Part shown: positions 10,388 through 23,200 of the stretch, piece after piece
Position numbering within the stretch: the first letter of the stretch is position 1
Layout of the letters: every line of letters starts with the position of its first letter
NCBI RefSeq assembly: GCF_020520425.1
Contig: NC_079492.1
Coordinates: 105,187,157-105,251,156, forward strand
Length of the DNA stretch: 64,000 bases
Direction of reading: 5' to 3'
Origin: Spinacia oleracea
Lineage: Eukaryota > Streptophyta > Magnoliopsida > Caryophyllales > Amaranthaceae
Made by a program: the position numbers and the translations under genes
Notes under the pieces: model-generated
Databases searched by the model: none
What the model saw: the letters and a program-made list of their open reading frames with translations, nothing else
What the model was told of the DNA's origin: nothing

Positions 10388-13207
10388 CCTTATTATTTTC
10401 ATAATCTAAATTGCATGAACATGGTTAAATATTACAAATTTGCAAGAATTAAAAGGGGTGATTAATTTTCGTAATTGTTAATTAATTGCAAATTGCGTTT
10501 ATTTAATTATATGTACGCAGTTTTTCGGCAGTTTCTTCATTACTCATCCGAATTGAGTGATTTTTGTGTCAATTCCGCATGTAAAAGGCATTCTAAAATT
10601 TTGACAAAAAAAGTATTTTTCTGCCGAACCCAGAATTCTCAAATTCGAAGCCTAAATATGACTTTTCGAAGGTTTTAGTTTTTCGAATGCAAAATTTCGT
10701 AAATTTAAGATGTTAAATTAAATATTTGCGATTCCTGTTGATAAATCTTGAATTTTTGATTGACCTACTGCATATGTTTAACAAGTTTGAATGCCTAGTC
10801 TTGTTAATTATGCAATCTAATTTGTAATTATGATTAATTTGTTGAAAATTAGAATAATTTAGAATTAATTTGATTTTCATAATTAATTGTAATTTAATTA
10901 GAAACCTATGATTAAAAACCACCATAAAAATTGTAAATTTGCGATAAATTTTAAATTTTTATGACCTAGACTTGAATCCATATCAATCGGAAATCAATTG
11001 GATAATAAATTTTCGATTTTTTCGCCCTAAAATTATGAAATTAATAATATTTATTAATTTGTCATTAATTTTAAATATAAAATTTTAAAATTTTATGCGA
11101 TTCGTTCAAATAACTTGCACGCACGAAGCAATGGACGCTTCGTGTTACCCTTAAGGGGTGTTGTATAATGCGGGCATGCGACGACGAGCAAGGGAGCTCG
11201 TCGCCCGTGCGGCACGAATGCAATGAGCAAGGGCGTAGTGCACGAGCACAAGGCAGAAGCCCTGCCTTGTGTCGTGTGCCACGAGCAATGAACGAATGGG
11301 CATGGGCGAAGGGCGAGCCAAGGCAGTCGCGTGTGGGCAGCAAGCGAGCTGCGCCACAACGCGCGCTGCCTCGCACAAGTGCGCGCAGCCTCGCGCGCAG
11401 CGAGCGCAAGCTCGCGTGCCACGAGCGCTGCGCCTAGCACAGCTCGCGCGCGCAGCGCGCGATGTCGCTCTCCCAGCGAGCGATGTCGCGCCCCAGCGAG
11501 CGATGGCTCGCGCGCGCAGCGCGCGATGTCGCTCGCCCAGCGAGCGATGTCGCGCCCCAGCGAGCGATGGCTCGCGCGCACAGCGAGCGAGCCAGCGCAC
11601 CCAGCGAGCGATCTCGCGCGCGCACTGCGAGCGATAGCTCGCGTGCGATGGGGCGCTGTGCGGAGGCTTGCGATGAGACAGCAGCAGCTATGCGACGAGC
11701 GCATGGGCTGCGCGCACATGGCCAGCAATGGCTGTGTGCGTACGGCCCATGGGCGTGCAACGCGTAGGGTGTTTGCGTTACGATTAGATCGTTTTGAATG
11801 TTTAATTTGAAAATTTCAGTTCACGTAATTTTAATTAATTTTAAAATTAATAATTTGAATTAATTTCTTGGATTTTAATTTTGAATATTATAATTATAAT
11901 AAATGGAATTTATTCTAATTATTTTACTAAAATTAAAATCATGAATTAATTTAAATGCGACTGAAATTAAATTAAATTTTTGGATTCAATTATAAATTGA
12001 TATGAGCTTTAAATTTGAATTAAATTTGTATGTTTCCGGTTAGACTAGAAATACATTTTTATGTTTAAAATTAGTAAAGCATATGAATTTATTGGTTTGA
12101 GTGGGAGCGCTTTTTAGTCATAAACTCTTGATTAGGTCTACAAATCCTTAAGGTTAAAACAATTCGATTAGAATTAATAAGGACTGAATAATTGGTAGAT
12201 TATTGGTGCCCTTGATTAATTGCTGCAAATGTTTACGTGATGCATAATGTGTTTTACTGACCAGCTATGTGGGCCATTCATGATAATGAATGGGTGAATG
12301 GTATATATTGTATATGTACTGTTTTGCAGGTTATGAAGTGACTAGTATGGCCCAAATAGGATAGAAAATATGGTCTGCGTACCATTAATTTGAATGTAAT
12401 TGGTCTAAAGTACCAAAGTTATTTTTCAATTCAAATATGGTCTGCGAACCATCAAATAGTTGTAATTAGTTATAGCTTATCCTATTTGAAGAAAATGGTG
12501 CCTCCCACGGAGATTTTCAAGACGGACTTTGAAGTCAAAGCTTCAAGATGAAGTCGGGCCATACTAGATCACAAATATCTTATGCATGTTTTAAGTTATT
12601 TATTGCTTTAAATATGTCTTAAAATGCATGAGATCAAAAGCTTGATTATGTTGCATGATTAAGGATTTTAGTTCACTTAAAATCTAACCAACATAGTAAG
12701 AGCCTTAAGTTCCAAACTTAAAAATTGAGTTAAAAGGTGCCATGCCAAAATATACACTTGCTTGGATATCCTTTACATCAATCTAGTAATAGTTTTCGCT
12801 CAGCGAGGTGTTACTTATTGGTCCTAAAGGGGCAAGGTACACAAATAATTGTGAGTACATGTTAGTTTTGGTGAAACTCAACGATATAAGTAAGGAGTCC
12901 TTTTATGTCGTGGCAAATTCGATAGGTTTACCTAATAAGTTCTTAGACGTACCTATCAACCAAGAATAGTTTCTAGACTATTAGCAAAAGGCTTTTGCTT
13001 ACCTAAGATGTTCTAGGATTAAGTCGACAAACTGTGCTTAGTTCTTCAATGATTTTAGGATCTTGGAATCATTTTATTCACACCTGCCGGAACACATAAC
13101 TTGAATAAAATGCTTAATAAACATTGAATTATGCATGAATTTAAGTTTATTAAGAGAAACTGTGAATGGTTATTTATTTGTTTATTCTTTTCAATTGTAG
13201 TTTTAAT
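10388..13207 (+). other. Long untranslated leader of copy A
   Basis: About 2.8 kb lies between the PBS and the gag start with no credible coding frame. AT-rich flanks surround a GC-rich island (about 11100-11770) whose many open frames give only low-complexity Ala/Arg proteins. The leader is conserved in copy B (36098-38770), so it belongs to the element. Confidence 0.8.
11451..11590. repeat. 64-bp GC-rich tandem repeat in the copy A leader
   Basis: The block starting CGCAGCGCGCGATGTCGCTC at 11451 repeats at 11515 with a 64-bp period. AGCGAGCGATG recurs inside each unit. Copy B lacks this expansion at the matching place (about 37080-37200), so it arose within the subfamily that gave copy A. 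Confidence 0.8.
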
Positions 13208-16200
13208 ATGGAAAACAACAATCAAAACATCATCATGGGTTCTGAGCTTATGGTCAAGCTGAACCTGACAAATTTTCTTGAATGGGAAGCTAAGCTAGTT
13301 GAAATAGTCAAACTCAATGGACTTGAGTATGTACTATCACATCCCATGCCAAGCTACTATGCCAGAGACATGACCCCTGAGAGATTTTACGCCTGGGATG
13401 CGGATCTCAAAAAGGTTATGAGTCTCATGCTGAACAATATCCCTGATGATTGGGCTAGAAGGTTTGTAGCTTATGAACCTTTTACGCTCATCAAGAATCT
13501 GAGGGATATCTGTCGTGGAAGAAAGGAGGACAGGGACCTGAACGTCCATGAGTTGATTGAATCAATGTCTGGGCTAAAGGTTAGTTCTCCCAACAGGTGT
13601 TATAGGATGGAGGTCCAAGAAACACATGTTCAGCTCCTTCGCACTAAACAGAGGGTAGGCGTCCCACTGAGGTTCCATGTGGATCTTATGTGTTCATATT
13701 TTGATCGCCTAAGTCTACTAGGAACACCAATAAGCGAAAGGATGGCAGTCTCTGTCTTGCTCAATTCACTACACAGTGGGTTTGGTCGCTTCAAGCAACA
13801 ATACCTAAGTGAACCAAGAGAAGAAACAGTTGCAGAATTTATTCACCTTGTCAGAAAGGCTGAAATAGTACTGGACTGTGAAGCCAAAGATTTACTCAAG
13901 GCTAGAAAGAGACCATTCAAGAAAGGTGGAAAGTCCAAGGGCAATGCTAAATCAAAGCAGGACAAGTCCACATCAAGCTGTCTTTATTGTGATGGAATAG
14001 GCCATTACAAAAGAGAATGTCCAAAGCTAAAGGAAGATCAGAAGAACGGAACAGTCGTTCCATCTTCAGGTATTTTCGTTATAGACTGTATACTTGCTAA
14101 TTCAACTTCTTGGGTATTAGATACTGGTTGTGGCTCACACTTATGTTCCAATCCACAGGGACTAAGAAGAAGTAGAAAGTTAAGCAAGGGAGAAGTCGAC
14201 CTACGAGTGGGAAATGGAGCACGGATTGCTGCATTAGCCGTAGGAACTTACTATTTGTCGTTGCCCTCCGGGCTAGTTTTGGAACTGGAAGAATGTTTCC
14301 ATGTTCCAAGTCTTACTAAAAACATCATTTCAGTTTCTTGCTTAGATGCTAAGGGATTTTCCTTTATAATAAAAGACAATAGTTGTTCGTTTTATTTTAA
14401 AGAGATGTTTTATGGATCTGCTAGATTAGTCAATGGACTTTATTTATTAGATCACGACAAACAAGTATATAACATAAATACCAAAAAGGCCAAAAAGGAT
14501 GATTCAGATCTCACCTATCTGTGGCATTGTCGATTAGGCCATATAAACTTGAAACGCTTAGAAAGACTTCAAAGGGAAGGAATTCTAGAACCATTTGACT
14601 TAGAGGATTATGGTAAATGCGAATCATGTTTACTTGGCAAAATGACAAAGCAACCTTTCTCTAAAGTTGGAGAAAGAGCAAATGAACTATTGGGTTTAAT
14701 CCATACAGATGTATGTGGACCAATGAGTACAAATGCTAGAGGTGGTTTCAGCTACTTTATCACTTTCACTGATGACTTCAGTAGGTATGGTTATGTCTAC
14801 CTAATGAAGCATAAGTCTGAATCCTTTGACAAATTCAAGGAATTTCAGAGTGAAGTAGAGAATCAATTAGGCAAGAAGATTAAGGCACTGCGGTCTGATA
14901 GAGGCGGTGAATATCTGAGCTATGAATTTGATGACCATCTGAAAGAATGTGGAATTCTATCAGAATTGACTCCTCCTGGAACACCACAATGGAACGGTGT
15001 GTCAGAACGGAGGAACAGAACCTTGCTAGACATGGTCAGGTCAATGATGGGTCAGGCCGAACTTCCATTAGAATTTTGGGGACATGCACTAAATACAGCT
15101 GCACTCACTATAAATAGAGCTCCGTCTAAAGCTGTCGAAAAGACTCCATACGAATTATGGTTTGGAAAACCTCCAAATGTGTCTTTTCTTAAGATTTGGG
15201 GATGTGAAGTATACGTCAAACGATTAATTTCAGACAAACTTCATCCAAAATCTGACAAATGTATCCTTGTGGGCTATCCAAAGGAAACAAAGGGGTATTA
15301 CTTCTACAATACATCTGAGAACAAAGTGTTTGTTGCTCGAGATGGTGTCTTTTTGGAGAAGGATCACATTTCCAAAATGACAAGTGGGAGAAAAGTAGAC
15401 CTCGAAGAAATTCGAGTCGAACAACAAACTCTAGAGAATGCTCAAGATGACATTCAGGATGAAACTCAGAGATCTTTAGAAGAATCTGGTGAGAATCATG
15501 GTCAATCTAGAAATGTTACCCCGCGTAGATCGCAAAGATATAGATCTCAACCGGAAAGGTACTTAGGTATTTTGACGAACGAGAGCTATGACGTTCTATT
15601 ACTTGAAAGTGATGAACCTGCGACTTACAAGCAAGCTATGACGAGCCCTAGCTCCAAGCAGTGGCAAGAAGCCATGCAATCTGAATTAGACTCCATGTCT
15701 GAAAACCAAGTATGGGATTTGGTCGATTTGCCAGATGGCTACCAAGCCATTGGAAGCAAATGGGTTTTCAAACTGAAAAAGGACAAGGATGGGAAACTTG
15801 AAGTTTTCAAAGCTAGATTGGTTGCAAAAGGTTACAGGCAAGTCCACGGTGTGGATTACGATGAAACCTTTTCACCAGTTGCAATGCTAAAGTCTATTCG
15901 AATAATGTTAGCAATCGCTGCATATTACGATTACGAAATATGGCAGATGGATGTCAAAACTGCTTTCTTAAACGGCGTTTTAACAGAAACTATGTTTATG
16001 ACACAGCCTGAAGGTTTTGAGGATCCAAAGAATGCTAAAAAGGTATGCAAGCTAAAGAAGTCAATCTACGGATTGAAGCAGGCATCCAGGAGCTGGAATA
16101 TACGTTTTGATGAAGCAGTCAGTGACTTTGGTTTCATCAAGAACGCAGACGAATCTTGTGTATACAAGAAGGTCAGTGGGAGCAAAATTGCTTTCCTAGT

Positions 16201-17193
16201 ATTATATGTCGACGACATATTGCTTATCGGAAATGACATTCCTATGTTGAACTCCGTCAAGATTTGGCTTGGGAAATGTTTTTCGATGAAGGATCTAGGA
16301 GAAGCACAGTACATATTGGGCATCAAGATTTACAGAGATAGATCTAAAAAGATGATTGGACTTAGTCAAAGCACTTATATCAATAAGGTGCTTGATAGGT
16401 TCAAGATGGCGGACTCCGAGCGAGGCTACCTACCCATGTCTCATGGAATGACTCTAAGCAAGACTCAGTGCCCAAAAACACTTGATGAGCGTAGACGAAT
16501 GAGTGGGATTCCATATGCATCATTGATTGGTTCAATAATGTATGCTATGATATGTACACGCCCGGATGTTGCGTACGCACTCAGTGCTACGAGCAGATAC
16601 CAGTCAGACCCAGGAGAGGCGCATTGGACTGCTGCCAAGAACATTCTGAAGTACCTGAAAAGGCACAAAGATGACTTCCTGGTCTATGGTGGAGATGATG
16701 AATTAATTGTTAAAGGCTATACGGACGCAAGTTTCCAAACCGACAAAGATGATTTCAGATCACAGTCTGGGTTTGTCTTCTGCCTCAACGGAGGAGCAGT
16801 AAGCTGGAAAAGTGCTAAGCAAAGCACCATTGCGGATTCTACAACTGAAGCGGAGTACATTGCTGCACATGAAGCAGCAAAGGAAGCTATATGGCTAAGG
16901 AAGTTCATAGGAGAACTTGGTGTAGTCCCCTCCATTAAAGGACCAATACCCTGTATTGTGATAATAACGGAGCTATTGCACAGGCAAAAGAGCCTAGACA
17001 CCACCAGAGAGTCAAGCATGTACTTCGTAGATTTCACCTTCTACGAGAGTTCGTTGAAAGAAAAGAAGTCGAGATAAGCAAAATTGGAACTGATGACAAC
17101 ATATCAGATCCATTAACTAAACCTCTGCCGCAAGCGAAGCACAACTCGCACACTGCAGCTATGGGAATCAAGCATATTGGAGAATGGCTTTGA
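13208..17193 (+). pseudogene. Copy A gag-pol polyprotein, one frameshift near its end
   Basis: The ATG at 13208 opens a frame of about 1289 codons to 17077. In order: a gag domain, a CCHC zinc knuckle (CLYCDGIGHYKREC, about residue 257), a protease motif DTGCGSH (about 303), the integrase HHCC finger and DDE core (IHTDVCGP to SERRNRT), the reverse transcriptase with YVDD (about 1000), and RNase H (TDASFQ, STTEAEYIA). Compared with copy B one base is missing near 16949. The RNase H tail therefore leaves its frame, ends early at 17077, and its remainder continues in another frame to 17193. All else is open. The ATG at 13166 lies upstream of the conserved start and is less likely. The product would drive reverse transcription and integration of the element. 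Confidence 0.88.
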
Positions 17194-18030
17194 TGTCTCT
17201 GTTTAATGTTTTAAAGTTTTAGAGTTTAAATATTTGTAAAACATTATTGGTTAATCATTCACATTAAATGAAAGAAATTCATTTTTCCATTTAATTTGTG
17301 GTTTATTAAATGATGAGTCCCTTCAACTTGACGATATATTCAAGATAGACTGTCAGGACCAGTCCTGTGACTAAGAAATGTCTATCAAGTGAACTTGAAT
17401 GTCAAAGGTTGAAAATGGTCCCTAATCGGAGTTTTCTATAAAATTGGACGCATAGAAAACGTTAGACGATTAGAATGCAAGATGACTAGTAGTTCTGTTT
17501 CTTGAACTATGTGGACATGGCAATGTCATAATCATTTGCATAGATACTTACTTTGGGAAGACTAGTATCGGACAAGACCTATGAAACTTTACTGTAAGAG
17601 ATGAAAGTCTGTCATAAGTAAATTTCATTAAATTATTAGACACTAAATCCTCAATACCTGAGTGATTTGAGATTACTTGTTTGAGAACTGGTTGCTTTGA
17701 CGTTGACCAACCGTCGCACCGTAAAAGGAGGCTATAAAGGCAACGCTCAGGTAATCACCTATCAAACGAAGTCTAATCTCAAGATCGCAAGATTGGGATT
17801 GTCCTCCCATAAATCGGGATGAGATGCTTAAAAGTTGTACAAGGCCACTCGGAGAGCTAGAAACTGTGAAATGCATGGCCGTGCTCGGATGAATCATAGG
17901 CTATGATTATCTGTTTATTTGATCAGTTGAACTCTGAAACCGAGAAACACCTCTGGACATAATAAGGATGACAACTCTTACCTTATGTTCAAGAGCAAGC
18001 ATCGAGCGACAAAGGAATTAGGAAATGCAC
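17194..18030 (+). other. 3' untranslated region of copy A
   Basis: Noncoding DNA between the pol end and the polypurine tract. It is conserved in copy B (42747-43513 and 59358 onward). Only short non-homologous open frames are present. Confidence 0.7.
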
Positions 18031-18057
18031 ACTTGTCCCTAAGGACAAGTGGGAGAC
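18031..18057 (+). other. Polypurine tract of copy A with adjacent hairpin
   Basis: AAGGACAAGTGGGAGAC directly precedes the 3' LTR. ACTTGTCC at 18031 and GGACAAGT at 18043 form an 8-bp perfect stem with a CTAA loop. Copy B keeps both at about 59430-59464, with an extra GTGGGAGA unit. Confidence 0.7.
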
Positions 18058-19440
18058 TGAAGGAAATAATGCCCTTGGTCCAAGTATGCATTCTATGTTA
18101 AGTCTAATAAATGCGGTTCAGTATTAATTAACAAGTTAATAATTCAGTGAGATCAAGTGAGCTGAATGCCTAGCTAGAGGCCGCTTCAGTTCAAGTGGAA
18201 TTAATGATATTAATCCACAGCTTACTCTTGACTGAACCCGTAGGGTCACACAAATAGTACGTAAACGGATCAAGTATTTAATGGCATTAAATACTCCATC
18301 TATGAATATTCGGAACCGACGGATCTTGGTTTCAGTGGGAGCTAAGATCGTCACAGGCAAGAAATGAATACTCCGGAAACGATGATATTGCCGGAAACGG
18401 AAATATGGATCGTATCGGAAATATGAATATTATCCAAGTCGTAGATGTTGCCGGAAACGGAAACATGGTACGTATCGGAAAATATTATTGGAAATGGAAA
18501 TATTACCAGAATCGGAAATATTGCCGGAAACGGAAATATTGTCAGAATCGGAAATATTGCCGGAATCGGAAAATAATTCCGGAAACGGAAATATTAAATA
18601 TTTGTTCGAAACGGAAATTAATTCCGGAATCGGAAATATTAAATATTGTTCGTATCGGAAATAGATTCCGGAAATGGAAATTTAATCGGAAGCGTATCGT
18701 ACGAATTAGCATCGGACGAGGCTTGCCGGACGAAGGCCCAGCACGAAGCCGGGGCCATCGCCCAGCAAGCATGCGCGCCACAAGCCCAACCAAGGCAGCG
18801 CCCAGGCCTACCGCAAGGCAGGCCCAGCGCGCGCCAAGGGCCACGGCTGCGTGGGCCGTGCTGCGCGGGCTGCTGCTCGCACGCGCATGGGCAGCCCTTG
18901 TGGCTGCCGTGTGTGTGTGAGTTTGTGCTCATGCGTGATTCCTGAATCTGCAAGAGTCAGTGTATGATTAAATGTCTATTCCTAATTGGATAAATTAATT
19001 AAATAGAATTCATGTAGGATTCTAATTCCAATTAATTCGCATCCTACTAGGATTACGATTCCTTTTCCATAACTCTATAAATAAAGGCCTAGGGGTCATA
19101 ATTTATACACAAGTTTCAAAGTATTCAAAAGTGAGTTTTTTGAGAGAAAATCAAACACACATCTTGCTCAAAAGTGCCGAAATTTTCTAGTACCTTAAGG
19201 GCGATTCTAGTTGGTCAATCTTAAGGCGGATCCGGACGTGCTGTGGACTATCTACGGAGGGACGACACTTGGAGTCCTAAAAGACTTGTTCTTGTTCGGT
19301 TCGGGCGCAGCTAGGGAGGGCACGCAACAAAGAGTATGCATCTAATTATGCTATATGATTATGTGTAAATAATATGTTGTCCTGGGTTAATGGTTGTTTC
19401 CGCATGATTTATGTAATGTCATATGTATCATAACCTAACA
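18058..19440 (+). repeat. 3' LTR of copy A
   Basis: It has the same length and ends as the 5' LTR. Two substitutions were seen between them: C versus G in CCACACCTT/CCACAGCTT, and G versus A in CCCAGCC/CCCAACC. The TSD TAGTG follows at 19441. Confidence 0.95.
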
Positions 19441-19445
19441 TAGTG

Positions 19446-19493
19446 GTGGTGGGATGAGGCAGGGGGTTGAGAGTGCTAATAATATTAACACTA

Positions 19494-19547
<54 letters not shown>

Positions 19548-20287
19548 AATACCCAAATCCTCTCGATTTGGGCGATTAGGGCAGGTGGCCATCCAACGGT
19601 AACGGGGTGCTGGTGTTTCCCGGCTAGTGGTGAAGGGTTTCTCCGGCAACGAGGGTACACCGGAACATCGTCAGGAACGTGGGTCAGGTTCGCGCTGGTG
19701 GTCCGTTTTGTTCACGCTGGTTGTGTGGTGTGCAAGGGTCGTGTATTCCGCTGGTGTTGATTCGGCAGCTTGCTTCTGGTATTCCGTTGGTTCTGTGGTG
19801 TTGGTTCGACGGCGGTCTGGTGGCCTGGTTCAGCGTGGTGTAGTGTTGTCTTGGGTGTTCGGCTGCGGTAGTTGATAGGTGTTTCAACGTGGGGTTGTTG
19901 TTGTGTTGCGTTGGTTGTTGCGGTTTGTGTTAGGTTTCGCGTTGGTTGTTGTCGCGTTGGTTGTTGCGGTTGGCCGGTGCGTAGCGTTGCGGTGTTTGTG
20001 TGGTGGTGTTGTGCGCTACCAGCCATAACCACTGTCTTGTAGTGGCTAGGCAATTTGGTTGAACACTGTTGGTTTGACGGTTTGCAGGGGTTGTTGCGTG
20101 GGTTTTTGCGTGGGGTTATTTGCAGGGGTTATTTGCAGGGGTTATTTGGCATTTTGGTGTGATCTACAGCTTGTTTTTTGGGGGCTCGTGCGCTGCGTTT
20201 CCTTGCGTGGCTTGAAGGATATTTTCTGGTGTTGTCTTGTTGTGGTTTTGAAGTGGCAGGGGTTTTGTGGTTTTGGAGTGCTTTGAT
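19446..20287 (+). other. 5' region of the non-LTR element, with (TAA)n at 19494-19543
   Basis: The remainder of the G-rich tandem repeat is followed by a TAA microsatellite of about 50 bp. A G/T-rich stretch with GGTTGTTGCG-like repeats then runs to the ORF start. It is probably the 5' UTR of the retroelement; where the element begins is not resolved. Confidence 0.45.
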
Positions 20288-23200
20288 ATGGCGGCTTCGG
20301 TGGAGAAGTTTCATTGCCCTTTTGTGGGTCTTAGCGGGTGCCAGGATGGAGGTGGGCGTGGTCTGGTGAGGAGTTCTCTGATCACTCACTTACGGGATCG
20401 TCATTGTTGCCCTGGTGTGCGGGATGTAACCCGTCATTGCCTTTCTACCAATTTGCAGGTTTTTTCTACGGCTGAGGTGACCTTTCGTCGTATGGGAATT
20501 TGGCTATGTGGAGATTGTTTCAAGACACATACTCATCGTACTAGGTGTCGACATGGCAGTGGTTCTAGTCCTGTTTTTGTGGACCCACCTAATTCTGGGG
20601 ATGGTATTATTCGTTTTATTCTCTACGGTATTCAAAAGACGCAAGCTCCTACTTCCGAGATATCTTCTTCTGATGCGTCTCGAGAACATCATTTTTCTTT
20701 TGATGTTACTCTTCTAGACACTTTATTGTCTAAGCGGTTGCGTTCTGTGAAATCCATCCCTCCCAAATGCCGTTTGGGTTTTTCGCGAGTTCTAAAAGGG
20801 GCGCTAGATAAGGTGATTTGCAGACCAGATGACATTGCTTGTTGGGTTCAGTTGCTCGTGTTACCTCTTTGTGTCCTCAGTACTTTTTCTCCGCGTAGTA
20901 ATCGTGAGTGTTCCTCTGGTGTTAGGCGGCGTCGACAGGAAGAGAGTATCACCTCTGCTATTCGTTCTTGGGGTGAGCTTGGCGGTTCTGAGCGACTTGT
21001 CATAGACACATTGGCTAGCGTGTCTCCATTGGACGTTGACGAAGACCATTGTTTGGCGGAGCGTAATATTAAGCAATATAAGAGAAAGATTTCTGACGGT
21101 CACTACACTGCTGCTGTTAGGGTTCTTTCGTCCTCAGGTCTTTCCCCTTACAGTGATGCTACTCTTGCAGATTTGCAAGCAAAACACCCTTCCTTTCCGG
21201 TCCCTACCTTACCGGATACCCCTGTTGATCATCACCTTACTGCTTCCTCCGCTGTTGTGTTGGAGCAGATTAGGGGCTTTCCGCGTGGTACTTCGTGCGG
21301 TAGAGATGGCTTGCGTGCTCAACACCTTTTGGATTGCTTGGGTGGTGCTGCTATAGCTGTTTCTGATGAGTTGGTGGATGCTATTACGCAGGTAGTTAAT
21401 CTCTTTCTTGCTGGAAAGTGTCCTGCTGAGCTTGGAGGATATATTGCTAGTGCCCCTCTTACGCCACTTGTTAAGCCTGGTGGTGGTATTCGGCCTATTG
21501 CTGTGGGCACTATTTGGAGGTGCCTTGTTTCTAAGGTCGGGGCTGCTTTGATTGGTCCGCGTTTAGGAACCTACTTAGGAGGGCTTCAGTTTGGTGTTGG
21601 GGTTCCAGCAGGTGGTGAGGCCATTCTTCATGCTGTTAATCGTTTGGTTGAGGCTCGTGGGGCTGATGTTGGCCTCTCTATGTTATTGGTGGATTTCCGG
21701 AATGCGTTCAATTTAGTTGATCGATCGGCTTTGTTGCGTGAGGTTCGGCTACATTGTCCTGCTCTTTCGCATTGGGTTGAATTCTGTTACTCTTCTCCAG
21801 CGCGGCTGTATTATGGGGAGCATACCTTGTGGTCTTGTCAAGGTGTGCAGCAAGGGGATCCTCTCGGTCCATTGCTTTTTTCTCTAGTTCTACATCCATT
21901 GGTATGTCGAATCAGAGACTCTTTTGATCTATCTCTTCAGGCTTGGTACTTGGACGATGGCACTATCGTTGGTGACACTTTGGTGGTTGGAAAGGTCTTG
22001 GAGTTGATTTTGGAGGAGGGTCCTCATTTAGGTCTCCATGTTAATGTTGAGAAGACAGAGGTTTTCTGGCCTTCGGAAGACCCACGCAGTCGTCTAGAGG
22101 GTGTCTTTCCTTCGGATATTTCTCGTCCTGCGCTTGGTGTTAAGTTGCTTGGTGGTCCAGTCAGTACGGATTCCTCTTTTTGTAAGGAGTTGGTTTCGCA
22201 GCGTGTGTCGAAGATTGTTATGTTGATGGATGCTGTAGCTACGCTTAATGATCCCCAGTGTGAGTTGTTGCTTCTTCGTGCGTGTACTGGAGTTTCTAAA
22301 CTCTACTTTGCTATGCGCACTTGTCCGCCTCATCTGTTCGAAGCGGCCCAATTATCTTTTGATGTGGCTCTGCGGGCTTCTTTAGAGCGCATCGTGACTG
22401 CTTCGGGACCTGGGTTCGGTGACTGGCAATGGCATCTTGCCACCTTGCCTTATTCTTATGGAGGATTGGGTGTTTATTCAGCTGGTGATGTTCGGCATTA
22501 TGCTTTTCTTGCATCCCGTTTGCAGTCTTCTGGTTTGCAGGATTCGCTTCTTCGGCTTTCAGGTGTTGATGGTCCGGGACCGGCCTTTGATGATGCTCTT
22601 GGCCTTTTCAATAGGACCGCGGAGACCGACCTTATCAGTAGCCCTAGTGAGATCGCTGCCCCCACACTCATGAAGAAATTGGCAGACATATATTTCACGA
22701 AGGTTACTGCTGATGCGGAATCCGCCTACTCCTTATCTTCGCGTCTTGTTTCCCTATGGAAATCACAGCAGGGGGATCACTCCTCAGCTTGGTTGCGGGC
22801 AGTCCCCATCTCAGGTTTAGGCCAGACTATGAACGGTAAGACTTATCGTTCGGTTCTTTGCTATCGGTTGGGTATTCCGTTGTTCTCTGATTCGACGCCG
22901 TGTTCTGCTTGCTCTCGGGTTTTCGACGAGGACATTTATGGGGATCATGCCGTGTCTTGTGCTGGGATTGTGGGTATCAAACATCGTCATAATGTTGTTC
23001 GTGATACCCTTTTGGATATTTGCTACCAGTCGGGGATTTCTGCTCGCAAGGAGGTTGATGTTGGGCTGACTAGTGAGAGTGATGGTGCTCTTCGTCCTGC
23101 AGATATATTGCTTTACTCATGGGATGGCGGTCTAGATGTGTGTGTTGACTTGACTGGGTCTTCTCCTATGACGCAATCTGGGTTGTCAGGCTTCGTTCCG

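Larger units (their letters stand above)
8990..19440 (+). mobile_element. Copia LTR retrotransposon copy A, complete, 10,451 bp
   Basis: Two LTRs of exactly 1383 bp bracket a PBS, a long leader, a gag-pol frame and a polypurine tract. TAGTG is duplicated at 8985-8989 and 19441-19445. The order protease, integrase, reverse transcriptase, RNase H defines Copia. The LTRs differ by at least two substitutions (one near 9157/18225, one near 9718/18786) with no net length change, so the insertion is recent. The internal leader of about 2.8 kb is unusually long. I cannot name the Copia lineage with confidence. Confidence 0.95.

Noticed and set aside
11071..11810. Many overlapping Ala/Arg/Ser-rich open frames on both strands
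   Set aside because: They arise from the GC-rich tandem leader of the Copia element, overlap one another in up to five frames, and have no domain resemblance.
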